Positions 44,852-55,985 of a stretch of 64,000 nucleotides of DNA are shown piece by piece. The notes beneath the pieces are model-generated. The model saw only the letters and a list, made by a program, of their open reading frames with translations. It did no database searches and was not told where the DNA came from. Numbering within the stretch: position 1 is the first letter of the stretch; each line of letters starts with the position of its first letter. Location: the NCBI GenBank assembly GCA_030762935.1, contig CM060895.1, forward strand, positions 31,486,501-31,550,500, written 5' to 3'. The DNA is from Hymenopus coronatus (Eukaryota > Arthropoda > Insecta > Mantodea > Hymenopodidae). Position numbers and translations under genes: made by a program.

Positions 44852-45725
44852 AAAAATCTTATGTGTTCCATTCACATGAATTTCTCTACATCTCTGCAAC
44901 AAATTATTGTTAAAAAGCTTATGCTTCTATTTACTTCATACTAATCGAGAAAAAATAAGAAGAAATTGTCCTATTAGTTGCTTCCTTGTAAGTAGAGGCG
45001 AAATAAGGGAGTAATATTGGTTAAAGTGATAGCCAAAAGTTGGTTGCTATGTGACTGAACTTCCTTTGTTTGTATGGACTGGAATTGTTAAATTTCTGCA
45101 TGAGAAAAGTATATTTTTCAAAGCTGAAATAAAAAAACAAAGAGAATGTCAAAAACGATCAACTCCACGAAAAAACTGTATACAAGATAAATTGTGTATT
45201 TAAGGTGCTCTAAATTTTTTATGTTGTAAGTATTTCTCCATCTCTTACGGTTTAGTAGTTATGCAAAAATCCTTAAAATCCATCCAGAATAAAGTATTCT
45301 TCAGAGGCTATTCCCAGAAAATTCAAGATATACATTTTATTTGTCGTGTAAATAACTTTAATATATGAAACTTTAATCAAAAACCGTTAGAGCCATTTTT
45401 GAGAAAATAAAAATTTTCGAAAAAATTTCCTTGTAAAGGGTAGTTAGGGGTGGGGGAATGTTTCTCAAAATCTTCGTGTCACATCCCTGGAAGATACTAA
45501 ACTTAAATACCAAGTTTGGTATTTTACCAACTTTTCGTTTTTGAGTTATCGTGTTCACAGACACACGGACACAAGGGGACACACACGGACCTTTTTCCAA
45601 AAATGCTTATTTTAGATAAAGGAGACCCTAAAACATATATTTCCGGTGAAATCTCGGTATCGAATTTCAATCGAATGTACATAGTGTGTATGTATCGAAT
45701 GTACATAGTGTGTATAGAGAAAGTA
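44852..45725 (-). mobile_element. Family H, full copy (874 bp)
   Basis: From 'aaaaatcttatgtgttcc' and 'ttcacatgaatttctctac' to the palindromic 5' end, which is rearranged: 'aatgtacatagtgtgtatg' occurs twice in tandem before 'tatagagaaagta'. The microsatellite is short and interrupted (acacacggacacaagggg). Confidence 0.92.
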
Positions 45726-46884
45726 AAAATAGATTGGGAATTATTGACACTAGAAAAATGTATTAGTGTTGTAACGATATCTAACTATTTGGCGTGAAAA
45801 TATTTTGTGAGGCTTTTATAGCCCCACGTTTGGGAGCCAAGTATGAGGCGTTAGATTATGTGCGCCACGTTACAGAGCCTAGTATGCTGCGGTATATTAT
45901 TGTCCCCGTGCTCAGATGTGCGATGACGTTGGCAGTGCTTAAAGATTTACTCCACTACCAGATGAGTAGATCTACGTACCTTATGTTCTGCACATCTACT
46001 AGCGTGGATGTGCCTCAGCTAAACTCAGCCTGCATGCTGGTTTGACTCACTCGGGGTGGAAGCAATGAGGGTAGTTTGGAAAGTGATCTTATGAAATTGC
46101 TTAGACATACGTTACTTCTCCTTTAATTTATTGTCACTAGAAGACACAAGACAGACATTTAGCTTTACAACCTGCTAAGTCAATTCTTTACTAGAAGCTT
46201 TCTTTATCGACAATTCACTTACTTTACTTGTAGCCTTTTTCTCTTTAAGTTAGCTTTATATAATTAAGTCTAGATGCGCGTCACTGACTTTATCTATCCA
46301 CTACTGAGAGCGTCAATAACTATCTATGAGAGTTGCATTGTTTAACTTGAAAGTCGATGTAACTATGTGACAGCCCTGACGTAACTTCAATGCTTCGATG
46401 CAACTAACAGACAGCCCCGATGTGCGGCAATCTTCTCCTTATATAGTAAAATGGCTATCGTGGCGGCTTGTTTCTGATTGATCAGAAAGGCCGCGAAACT
46501 GGAGTCGATATTACCCAAAATATATCATTTTCTTCCCAGATTCAACATAACACCCACGTGACAAGTGTTACACAAAGGAAAAATACTCTTTTCCAAACTA
46601 AAAGGGACTTTACCGTCACACGTAACTCGTACGTGCCGGGACAAAAGAGCATCTGCTAACAATGAAAGCCTCTCACTCCACTTTGCAAGTTTGGGGTAAA
46701 CAACTCTCAACTGCTCTTACTAAAAGCTGATTTTTACACTCTTAATACATGAAATAATCAAGTATTGGCACTCTTTAAATATAAACTGATAAACAATTAA
46801 TAAAAATGACAATGGTTATTACAGAGAAGCCAACAAATGGTCTCACTTGTCCATTACTAATTGTTTAGGAGTAAAATATAAGCA
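45726..46884. other. Unassigned intergenic DNA
   Basis: An 83-codon + frame at 45794-46045 resembles nothing I know. GC content is higher than the surroundings around 45820-46060 and 46280-46480, perhaps an old unrecognised element. No terminal structure seen. Confidence 0.35.
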
Positions 46885-47195
46885 ATTCAGAAAGAAGAGA
46901 ATTTCAAAGGCTATTCAAAAACATTCAAGATATACATTTTATTGGTAATGCAAATATTTTAAACGTGTGTTACTTTAATAAAAATCATTAGTGATTTTGA
47001 AGAAAGTAGTTTAGAGAATTTTACACGTAAGGAATAATTTTAGGGAAGAGGGGTTTTGTTGAATATCTTCATCTCGTGTTACTCATTTGTTAAACATAAA
47101 TACCTAGTCTTTTTTTAACCAAATTTTCGTTTTTTAATTGAGGTTCTTGCAGCACACACACTCATTTTCTTTAATTGTTAAAGCATCTACGTTTT
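46885..47195 (-). mobile_element. Family H, degraded internal fragment
   Basis: Reverse-oriented body: 'caaaggctattcaaaaacattcaagatatac', 'ttaataaaaatcattag', 'gaggggttttgttgaatatcttc', 'taaatacctagtc'. Both ends missing. Confidence 0.65.
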
Positions 47196-47199
47196 TCAG

Positions 47200-48205
47200 G
47201 GGTTTTCTTTTGCGACATTTCTCTAAAATGTTCTGTTCTGTCAATTTCCGTCGTTGGTGTTCCTTCTGCTGCATTTAGCTGGCTATCCCACTCCTCCAAC
47301 GATACAAGACCTCTCTCTCTTCTCCTTCTAAATGACCACCATAAAAGGATCTATTTTGGTCATCAATCTTCTGTTTTCCTATGGACATGGCAGTATCATT
47401 TCAATGATCCCTTTCCAAGATTTTTCACTAACGTTTATTTTTGTTTCATCCTTTCCCTTATTGTTTCATATAGAATTCTTTCTAGAAACACAACTACTAC
47501 GCATTGCATCCATCTCTACTGCATATAAGATTTGCTTTTGTTTCTGCGTAAAAGCCTATCCTCTATAAGTGAGGATACATTCAGCAGTGGCACTTAAAAA
47601 CATTTCCTCTGATGGATTTCTGGACTCCAATATACTCCATTTAATGCTCTAATAGCATATCCTGCCTGTCATGTTCCAATTGTGATATATTCCTTACAGG
47701 TGTCCGATTTACCAATAATGAATCCCAGATATTTAAAATTGTCTACTAGTTTTATCTCCCGCAAACCAGGTACGTCCAGGTCTTCTCCTTTCCTCCAACA
47801 ATAAGATATTCTGTTTTTCCAAAAGTTATTTTCAGACCCCCTTTATTATATACTTCATTTAATTTCCTTACTAAATAGCCTTCTCTATCTTAAGCTATTA
47901 TCACCCGGGTAACGGAAAATACCAATGTGTAGAGCGGTGTCATTCACCAAAACAACTTTTCGTAACAGCATATATCCCATTTCACTAAAACACTGTGCAT
48001 ATATATTTTAAAAAGTTTAACAGAATTAGTACAACCCTGTCTCAAATCTTTTGCTGCACTGAATTCTTCAGATATCCCTCCCAATTACACTGCAGCTAAA
48101 CATTGCATTGCGTATCCTAACAAAATGAATCAAAGGTTCATCAATTCTCATATTCATCAATATTTAACGTTTCCTGCAAATGCTTTTTACTCTCGGATCC
48201 TCAAA
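47200..48205 (-). pseudogene. LINE reverse transcriptase relic
   Basis: Minus-strand phases contain, in order: 'PLIHFVRIRNAMF'-like fingers sequence, 'EFSAAKDLRQGC' (the LINE 'G..QGC' motif), 'GLKITFGKTEYLIVGG', 'VDNFKYLGFIIG' and 'YAVEMDAMRSSC..SRKNSI'. These are the palm-to-thumb and C-terminal blocks of a non-LTR reverse transcriptase. Many stops and shifts. A related fragment is at 50357-50515. Confidence 0.75.
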
Positions 48206-48211
48206 ACAACG

Positions 48212-48430
48212 CGCCCTGGCCGAGTGGTTAGACCACTCGCCTCTCACCTAGGTGGCCTGGGTTTGATCCCAAGCGACCATGTGACATTTGTGGTGGACAA
48301 AGCGGTGCAGGAGCAGTTTTTTACAGGTTCTCCGGTTTCCCCTCACCATCGCATTCCACCGGTACTCCATTTTCATTCCGTGCATCATCAGTGGCATCTC
48401 CTGCAGTGCCATATGTAGTAAAAGTGGGCA
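48212..48430 (+). mobile_element. SINE3, tRNA-derived, copy 1
   Basis: Head 'gccctggccgagtggttagacc' with a leucine/serine-tRNA-like box A, box B 'GGGTTTGATCCCAAGCGACC', 'gtggacaaagcggtgcagg', 'ggttctccggtttcccc', 'cagtggcatctcctgcagtgcc', ending 'atatgtagtaaaagtggg'. Not a functional tRNA: the body continues without an acceptor stem. Confidence 0.88.
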
Positions 48431-48446
48431 TAGTTAAACACTATAA

Positions 48447-48612
48447 GAATCTGATGTGTTTCATTCACATGACTTTCTCTGTAACAAATTGTTTGTTAAT
48501 AAGCTTATTTTTCTATCTACTTTATGCTAATCGAGATAAACATTAGCAGAAATGCTTTCTTGTAAGTAGAAGGGAAATAAAGGAATACACTGGGCTAAAA
48601 TGGTAGTCAAAT
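48447..48612 (-). mobile_element. Family H host copy, part 1 of 2
   Basis: Reverse 3' portion, 'tctgatgtgtttcattcacatgac' to 'atggtagtcaaatattttaaa'. It is interrupted by the full copy at 48619-49502. The host continues at 49503 with 'ctggttgctaggtgaatgaaatacg', exactly the sequence that follows 'tttaaaaa' in uninterrupted copies such as 61473-61500. Confidence 0.88.
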
Positions 48613-48618
48613 ATTTTA

Positions 48619-48935
48619 AAAATTTGATGTGTTCCGTTCACATAACTTTCTCTACATCTCTGCAACAAATTATTGATAAAAGCTTATGTTTCTATTTACT
48701 TCATGCTAATCGAGAAAAAATTAGCAGAAATGATATTATTACTTGCTTCCTTGTAAATAGAACCGAAATGAGGGAGTTCCATAGGTTAAAATGATAGCCA
48801 AAAGCTGGTTGCTATGTAACTGAAGTTCCTTTGCTTCTATGGACAGGAGTTAAGAGATTCCTGTATGAGAAAAGTATAAGTTTTTCAAAGCTAAAACGAA
48901 AAACCAGAAATATGTTAAAAATGATCAACTCCACG

Positions 48936-48988
<53 letters not shown>

Positions 48989-49502
48989 TGTGTGTTTTAT
49001 CGTGAGCTACATTTTCTGTGTAGTAAGTTTTCCCCCATCTCTTACGGTTTAGCAGTTATGCAAAATTCCGTAAAAGTCATCCAGAATAAAGTAGTCTTCA
49101 GAGGCTATTCCCAGAAAATTCAAGATATACATTTTATTTTTCAGGTGAATATCTTTAATATACGATATTTTAATCAAAATCGTTAGAGCCATTTTAATAA
49201 ACTCAAAATTTTCAAAAATTTTCCCATGTAAAGGGTAGTTGGGGGTGAGGGGATTTTCTTTAAAATCTTCGTGACGCATCTATGGAAGAAACCAAACTTA
49301 AATACAAAGTTTGAGCTTTAACGGTCTTTTCGTTTTTGAGCTATGCTGCCCACACACACACACGGACATTTTTCTAAAAATGCTTTTTTTATATTCAGGA
49401 AGTCTCAAAACATGTATTTCCGATGAAATATTGGTATCGAATTTTGGGTGCAATGCAATACCTTGTCTATACACTAAGTACATAGTTCGTATAGAGAAAG
49501 TA
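48619..49502 (-). mobile_element. Family H, full copy nested in H
   Basis: Spans 'tttgatgtgttccgttcacataac' to 'cgtatagagaaagta'. Contains an (AT)n tract at about 48939-48986. Comparison with an uninterrupted host site shows insertion within an A-run with no visible target duplication beyond the As. Confidence 0.92.
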
Positions 49503-50164
49503 AAAACTGGTTGCTAGGTGAATGAAATACGTTTCTTTGCATTGCCGGAGTTGACAAATTCCCTTACGATAGAAGTATAAGTATTTTAAAACAAGGAATA
49601 TCTAAAAAATGGTAAGTTCCAAGAAAATAGAATAATACGTGTGTTTCATCGAGATCTACATATTTTGTGTAGTAAGTTGTTGTCTATCTCTTACGGTTTA
49701 CTAGTTAATGCAAAATCCAGCAAAATTTTTCCACAATAAAGACAACCTTCAGAGGCTATTTCCAGAAAATTCAAGATATACATTTTATTTGACGTGTAAA
49801 TATCTTTAATATACTGTACTTTAATCAAAATTGTTAGAGCCATTTTTGAGTAAATTACATTTTTCGAAAATTTTTCCATATAAAGGGTAGATTGTGGTTG
49901 GGAGGTTTCCTTCAAAATCGTCGTGTCGCATCCTTGGAAGCTACTAAACTTATATACCAAGTTTGGTATTTCACCGACTTTTCATTTTTGAGTTATCATG
50001 TTCACTGATACACGGACACACACACGGACCTTTCTCTGAAAATACTTTTTTTGGATGCAGGGGATATTAAAACGTATACTTCCGGTGAAATCTCGGTATC
50101 GAATTTTTGGGTGGTATGCAATATCTTCTCTGTACACTATGTACATAGTACGTGTAGAGAAAGT
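49503..50164 (-). mobile_element. Family H host copy, part 2 of 2
   Basis: Remainder of the interrupted copy: 'ctggttgctaggtgaatg', ..., 'ccaagtttggtatttcaccg', '(ac)n', and a well-preserved 5' palindrome 'gtacactatgtacatagtac' with 'gtgtagagaaagta'. Confidence 0.9.
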
Positions 50165-50356
50165 ATAAGTATAGTAGAATTTTCACAAGCCTGTATGAAA
50201 CTCTTGCGCTTACGTTGCGTCTGCGCTTGCATTTCATTGTGAATGTAGCGTAACTGCACATACCAGTTTGTATTAGGATCTACGTGCGTGTGGAGTGTAA
50301 GACGAAAGCTCGCGCAAAACTAAAAACGCAAACTTTGCAGTGTTGAAGATTTTGTT

Positions 50357-50515
50357 TATATCTTTCGCTGCCCTGAATTCTTCAGATATCCGTCTCCCAA
50401 TTACACTGCGCCTAAATATTGCATTGTGTATCCTTTTAATAAAATGAATCAAAGTTTCATCAATTCCCATATTCATCACTTTTACTGCAAATGGTTTTTA
50501 CTCACGGATCTTCAA
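50357..50515 (-). pseudogene. LINE reverse transcriptase fragment
   Basis: Minus strand: MGIDETLIHFIKRIHN and VIGRRISEEFRAAKDINK, the fingers region of the same LINE as at 47200-48205, there up to the 'KDLRQGC' motif. The nucleotide match to 48047-48205 covers the whole fragment, including the junction with SINE3. Confidence 0.75.
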
Positions 50516-50521
50516 AACAGC

Positions 50522-50715
50522 CACGCCGTGTCTAAGTGGTTAGACCGCTCAAGAGGCCCGGGTTCGATCCCAAGTGACCGCATGTGAGGTTTATGGTGGA
50601 CAAAGCGGTGCAAGGGCGGGTTTTCTCCGGGTTCTCCCCACCATCACATTCCACCAATCGTCAGTGGCATCACCTGCGGTGCTATATGTAGTAAAAGTGG
50701 CCATAGTTGTATATT
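50522..50715 (+). mobile_element. SINE3, tRNA-derived, copy 2
   Basis: 'cacgccgtgtctaagtggttag', 'accgctcaagaggcccggg', box B 'GGGTTCGATCCCAAGTGACC', 'ggtggacaaagcggtgcaag', 'cagtggcatcacctgcggtgc', 'atatgtagtaaaagtggcc'. It has the same upstream and downstream neighbours as copy 1. Confidence 0.88.
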
Positions 50716-50719
50716 ATAA

Positions 50720-50826
50720 TAAAAATCTGGTGTGTCCTATTCACATGACTTTCTCTGCATCATCTGCAACAAATTATTGTTAATAAGCTTCTGCTTCTGT
50801 TTACTTTACGCTAAATGGGAAAACAA
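50720..50826 (-). mobile_element. Family H host fragment
   Basis: Reverse 3' tip 'tctggtgtgtcctattcacatgac' to 'gtttactttacgctaaatggg', ending at the A-rich junction with the next full copy. A 5' piece after that copy (51702-51790) probably belongs to the same host, with its middle lost. Confidence 0.82.
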
Positions 50827-50827
50827 A

Positions 50828-51701
50828 CCTGATGCGTTCCATTGACATGACTTTCTCTACTCTTTGCAACAAATTATTGTTAGAAAGCTTATGCTTCTAT
50901 TTATTTCATGCTAATCGAGAAAAAATAAGCAGAAATAGTGTTATTAATTTGCTTCATTGTAAGTAGAAGCGAAATAAGGGAGTACCATAGGTAAACGTTA
51001 TAGTCAAAAGCTGGTTGCTAGATCATTGGTGTTCCTGTGTTTGTATATACAGGAGTTGACAAATTCCTGCATGAGAAAAGTATAAGTTTTTTAAAGCTGA
51101 AAACAAAAAACAAGGAATAACTAAAAAATGATCAACTCCACGAAAAAAATGTATATGGCATAAATTGTGTGTTTTAACGTGCCCTACATTTTTTGTGTGG
51201 CAAGTTTTTACGGTTTAGCAGATACTCAAAATTCCGTAAAATTCATCCAGAATAAAGTAGTCTTCTGAGGCTATTCCCAGAAAATTCGAGATACACATTT
51301 TATTTTTCAGGTAAATATCTTTAATATACCATATTTTAATCAAAATCATTAGAACCATTATTGATAAAATCAAAATTTTCGAAAAAAGTTCCATGCAAAG
51401 GGTTGTTGGGGGTGGTTGATTTTCTTGAAAATCTTCGTGTCGCATCGTTGGAAGATACCAAACCTAAATACCAAGTTTGGTTTTTAATGGACTTTTCGTT
51501 TTTGAGCTATGCTGCTCCTGCTCATAGACACACACACCTACACATTCACAGACACACACGGACATTTTTCTAAAAATGCTTTTTTTTTGGATTCAGGGGG
51601 TGTCAAAACATATATTTCCGGTGAAATCTCGGTATCGAATTTTTGGGTGCATTATAATATTTTCTCTTTACACTATGTACATAGTACGTGTAGAGAAAGT
51701 A
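50828..51701 (-). mobile_element. Family H, full copy (874 bp)
   Basis: From 'ctgatgcgttccattgacatgac' to 'actatgtacatagtacgtg', 'tagagaaagt'. Palindrome intact. (CA)-type tract at about 51527-51560 interrupted by 'ctacacattcacag'. Confidence 0.93.
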
Positions 51702-51790
51702 AAAAAGGACTCTCAAAATATGGGTTTCTGCTGAAACTTCCAAACCGAATTTTTGGGCGGGATTCATACCTTTTCTATGTAGAGAAAACT
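51702..51790 (-). mobile_element. Family H, 5' fragment
   Basis: 'ctctcaaaatatgggtttctgctg', 'aaccgaatttttgggcggg', 'ccttttctatgtagagaaaac'. The palindrome is collapsed to 'tctatgtagaga'. Confidence 0.75.
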
Positions 51791-52090
51791 AATAAAACCA
51801 GCATATTTGTAAACATGAGATAATTCTGAAGATAACTGTACTTGATGGTCGACAAAAACTAAACGATACGGCAGAATACCACGAAAGAAGACCGCGCTCT
51901 CCGACTGATATATAATACTCGTTATCAGTTAAAGGGTTGCGAATCCAAGCCACTGCATTGCCATCAGGAATGGTTTTGTTTCTTCCTGAGCCTGGCGTGG
52001 CACCGAGAAATTGTTCACTTCCACGCAATCGCACTTGGAGTAAGAAGAAGCTTACACCAGATCCAATAGTCCATACATCAAAGGTAAGCA
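51790..52090 (-). other. Unidentified ~95-codon open stretch, possible exon
   Basis: Between H copies, the minus strand stays open for roughly 95 codons, including 'GSEQFLGATPGSGRNKTIPD' and 'AVAWIRNPLTDNEYYISVGE'. Its amino-acid make-up looks protein-like rather than AT-noise. The opposite strand is also open over 51937-52179 and shows a good donor-like site (atcaaag|gtaagc near 52082). I recognise neither product, and only one strand can be right. It could be a host exon, a retrocopy or an unknown element. Confidence 0.3.
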
Positions 52091-52371
52091 GCTTGTGTAA
52101 GACACATTTACTAGACCACGATTTTTATGGTGCCGCAGCTGCAACTAGGATCTCATTGCGAGCTTTGTGTAGCTCATAAATTCGAGATCTCTTTTAGTCT
52201 TTATACTTCCAGTAATGGGAACTAAATGTGCTCGATAAATTGAAATCAAAAGAACTAGACTATAAAATTGCTTTCTTGGAATATCCTTTTAGTCGAGTCA
52301 GTTCTTTTAAAGCTGCCTTTCTCTCTTTTAATTAAAACTGCAAACTAACAGTTTGGAATGGCTAAAACAAT

Positions 52372-52516
52372 TTAATGTGTACCACTCACATAACTTTCTC
52401 TATCTGTTCTGCAAAGATACTATTCTTAGGACAGTTTATTCTTTTATCTACATAATGCTAATCAAGATAAACGTTACCATTAATGGTTTTATTACTTAGT
52501 AACTTAGAAGTAAAAA
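52372..52516 (-). mobile_element. Family H host copy, part 1 of 2
   Basis: Reverse 3' portion 'ttaatgtgtaccactcacataac' to 'acttagtaacttagaagtaaaaag'. The host resumes at 53374 ('cggtatgcactaggctaagg'), the sequence that follows 'gaaataaggg' in other copies. Confidence 0.87.
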
Positions 52517-52520
52517 GAAA

Positions 52521-53373
52521 AAAATCTGATGTGTTCCATTCACATGACTTTCTCTAAGTCTCTGTAAATTATTATTGTTAATAAGCTTATATTTTATTTA
52601 TTTCATGCTAATCGAGAAAAATTAGCAGAAATAATCTTATTTCTTGCTTTATTGTAAGTAGAAACGAAATAAGGAAGTACTATAGGTTAAAGTGAAAGCC
52701 AAAAGCTGGTTGCTATGTGACTGATGTTCCTTTCTTTGTAGTTGACAAATTCCTGTATGAGAAAAGTAGGTATAAGTTTTTCAAAGCTGAAACCAAGAAA
52801 AAGGAATATCTCAAAAAATATCAACTCCACAAAAAAAAAAATGTATATAACATAAAGTGTATGTTTTAACGTGCTCTACATTTTTTGTGGGTTAAGTTTT
52901 GTCCATCTCTTACGGTTTAGTAGTTATCAAAAATTCATTCAGAATAAAGTAGTCTTCAGAGGCTATTCCCAGAAAATTCAAAATATACAATTTGTTTGTC
53001 AGGTAAATATCTTTAATATACGATATTTTAATCAAAATCGTTACAGCCATTTTTTAGAAAATCAAAATTTTCGAAATAAGTTCCATGTAAAGGGTAGTTT
53101 GGGGTGGAGGGATTTTTCTCAAAATCTTCGTGTCGCATCCCTGGAAGATACTAAACTTAAATATCAAGCTTGGTATTTTACCGACTTTTCGTTTTTGAGT
53201 TATCTTGTTCACAGACACACGGACACACACACGCGGACCTTTTTCTGAAAATACTTTTTTTGGATACAGGGGACCCTAAAATATATATTTCCGGTGAAAT
53301 CTCGGTATCGAATTTTTGGTGGAGTGCAATACCTTCTCTATACACTATGTACATAGTACGTAAAGAGAAAGTA
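52521..53373 (-). mobile_element. Family H, full copy nested in H (853 bp)
   Basis: 'aaatctgatgtgttccattc' through 'gatactaaacttaaatatcaagcttgg', '(ac)n gcggacc', and 'actatgtacatagtacgtaaagagaaagta'. Inserted in an A-run of the host. Contains 125- and 98-codon frames that are antisense to each other's context and not genes. Confidence 0.92.
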
Positions 53374-53990
53374 AAAACGGTATGCACTAGGCTAAGGCAA
53401 CTGTCAAATGTTTTGAAAACTGTCAGTATGCAATTTAAATTTGTTCTCTTTCCATTAAAGGAGTAAAAATGTAGGTATATGAATGGTTTAAGAAAACCAA
53501 TAGCAAGGAATATCTCGGAAATTGTTAGTCTTACAAAATAAAAGCTGTATATGACATAAATTGTCTGTTTTAATGAGTATTACATGTCTTGTGAAGTAAG
53601 CTTTTGTCTATCTCCTACATTTACCAGTTATGCAAAAGTCGCTCAGAATTAAATGTCTTTAGTGCTATTTACAAGCCATTCAGAATATACATGTTATTTT
53701 CCATGTGAGTATCTTTAATATTTCGGAAATTTAATCAAAATCTTTAGTCATTTTTGAGAAAGTAAAACATTCTTCCACGTAAAGCATAGTTTGTGGTGGG
53801 GGGGGGGATTTTCCTTAAAAGATTCGTGTCGTATACTTTGAATATACTAAACTTAAATACCAAGTTTGTTGTTTGACCGACTTTTCGTTTTGGAGTTATG
53901 TTGTCCATAGACACACTGACCTTTTCTAAAATATTTTTAGATTCAGTGGTCCTCAAACTTCTGTATCTTCTATGTACATTGCTCCTACGT
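53374..53990 (-). mobile_element. Family H host copy, part 2 of 2
   Basis: 'atgcactaggctaaggcaactgtc', 'cctacatttaccagttatgc', 'tgggggggggattttcc', 'ttaaataccaagtttgttg', then a deleted 5' end after 'ctgtatcttctatgtacattg'. Confidence 0.85.
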
Positions 53991-54556
53991 AAAATGCGTA
54001 TCGGTTACTTTGTGATAACCGTTTTAGAGCGACAGCAAATTTCTAGCGTATCACCTTGTTTATTATGTCCTTGGGCAAGCAGTGTTGACCTAAATGAGGC
54101 ACAGCTACTTTTTGTCAGATAACCACATTCAAAAACGTTTCTTCATCATAATGCCGTTGACAAAGTTTAAGTGTCATCAGAGTATAAGCGTGAGAAATAT
54201 TTATTCTTTTTATGGGTAAAATTGATAAAAAAATGACACTAATGGTTTTCTGTGTTGTTTTATAAATTGAAATTTTCTCTTTAGCTTTAGATATTTTATT
54301 ATTATAGGAAAAATTGTTTTAAAATATAGCTTTAAAAATAATTCTGTTTCTGTTATGTATATTGTAAATTCTGCAATCCTTTTACAGAAAACAATAACAG
54401 TCCTCTACATTATGGAGTGTAGAGGTGATAAAGTTTAACCCATTTTTATGAGAAGTATAAATTGATACTTTAATTTAATTTGGTAATTTCTGTATTCTCA
54501 AGTTATTTGATATACTTTCATCGCAAGTGCTGATTGAAACAGCATCTTTTGCTGTA
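53991..54556. other. Unassigned AT-rich DNA
   Basis: No family recognised; only a short + frame overlapping the end of the H copy. Confidence 0.45.
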
Positions 54557-55228
54557 TGAGGTGTATCGGTAAAGTAAGTACCGGTTTGGAATATAGGCAT
54601 AAAATATTTGTTTTCACAACATTTATTTCTACGTGAAAGATTATTCTTTAATCTATTTTTCGACATAGTTGCCACTATTGTTCAGGCATTCTTCATAGCA
54701 GGGAATCAGCCTTTGTATTCCCTCTTCAAAGTAAGCTGCCGCCAGTGAAGTCAGCCAGAGTTGAATACCATGCTTTGTGGAAATACATCACAAAGCATTC
54801 TTATTGTAAATCGTCTATTTTGCGAATTACTTCATTCACTTGTTCAACCAAACCATTAGTGACAACAGAAGGCTGTCACTCCATGTTTCTTCTTGAAAAT
54901 TTGATCGTCCATCATTGAATGGCCTAACCCACTTTCTCACTATTCCATAAATGTCATTACATGTTCACAAGTTGACGATGAATTACAGTTGGCTTAACAT
55001 TCCTTGCGTTCAACATTCCTAACCGTATTATAGAACACACCCCACAGTCAGCGGATCAGAAAGTGTTTTAAACATTTTGAAACGATTGTAAACACAACAC
55101 GATCCGGCTGTAATGGCCTCAGCGGAGAGACAATAAACCAGAGAGACGAGTGCATATGCGTGGAACTGCTACCCTAGTGTTGCTGTGGCGGCAAAACGAA
55201 ATAATGGTTACTTTCCAGATAAATCTCA
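54557..55228 (-). mobile_element. Internally deleted mariner-type element (672 bp)
   Basis: Imperfect terminal inverted repeats of about 28 bp: left TGAGGTGTATCGGTAAAGTA, right end (reverse complement) TGAGATTTATCTGGAAAGTA. The left flank is TA, as expected for mariner; the right flank is GA. The minus strand encodes N-terminal pieces (KPTVIHRQL, IVRKWVRPFNDGRSN), then jumps to the C-terminal 'LAAAYFEEGIQRLIP' and 'LNNSGNYVEK'. The catalytic D,D(34)D domain is deleted. Confidence 0.82.
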
Positions 55229-55837
55229 GAAACAATGCATTCATTACAACAATAATCTCCAAAGTGCTATTGCAGAACTACTTTGGTTATTTTGTTAAAA
55301 ATAATTACTGATATATTTTACTCAAACATTTATATTTGAGATAACTTCACATCTATTTTAACAAATAAGGTTACAAGGTAAAAGTGAATTTACAAGACCT
55401 GAGTCTACATTGTTTCAACATTTCATTCCGGTGTCTTAAATAGTCAAAATTTGGATCATGAATTAAACAGATTTGTTGTGGTTGGGACAAGGCTTTTTAT
55501 CTCCATTAAGGTGATAGTGAACTTAAAATCCGGGGTTTTGGGCCAAATTTTGTAACATTTTTTTATCATTAAAATATTGTTTGCTTTTTCTCTATTTAAA
55601 AGTTGTAAAGAATTTTACCTGTCTTGAGAAGAGTGTATGGAAATTCTAGTGATGAGCACATCCCTTTTATTTTTTCTTCAGATAAGAAGCGAAGCAATTT
55701 TGACTATATTATTATGAATTTTAGCATTATGAAATGTAGGACCTTTTCTTTAAAATGTTGTCTGGTTTTTTGATGAAAATTAGCTAATGGAGCACACATG
55801 TGGCTATAAGTACGAATTATATTAGCAGGCATTAGCT
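55229..55837. other. Unassigned AT-rich DNA
   Basis: No family recognised and no sustained frame. Confidence 0.45.
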
Positions 55838-55985
55838 TTTTAACAATAATTTGTTGTAGATATGTAGAGGTGGTCTCTAAAATGTATTTCCAGTAAAACC
55901 TCGGTATTAACGACGTTTGGGTGGAATACAAACCTTCTCTACTTACTATGTAAATTGTGTGTACATAGGTGAATGTACACACAAT
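55838..55985 (+). mobile_element. Family H, collapsed remnant
   Basis: A forward 3' segment (gctttttaacaataatttgttgtagatatgtagagg) is joined directly to a reverse 5' segment (ctctaaaatgtatttccagtaaaacctcggtatt...ttctctacttactatgtaaattg). Everything between is lost. Confidence 0.68.

Noticed and set aside
48212..48290. Functional tRNA-Leu/Ser gene (and similar calls at 12390, 23340, 29440, 39040, 50525 and 57240)
   Set aside because: Box A and box B motifs are present, but acceptor stems do not pair, the sequence continues into shared non-tRNA bodies, and most have multiple copies. SINE heads fit better.
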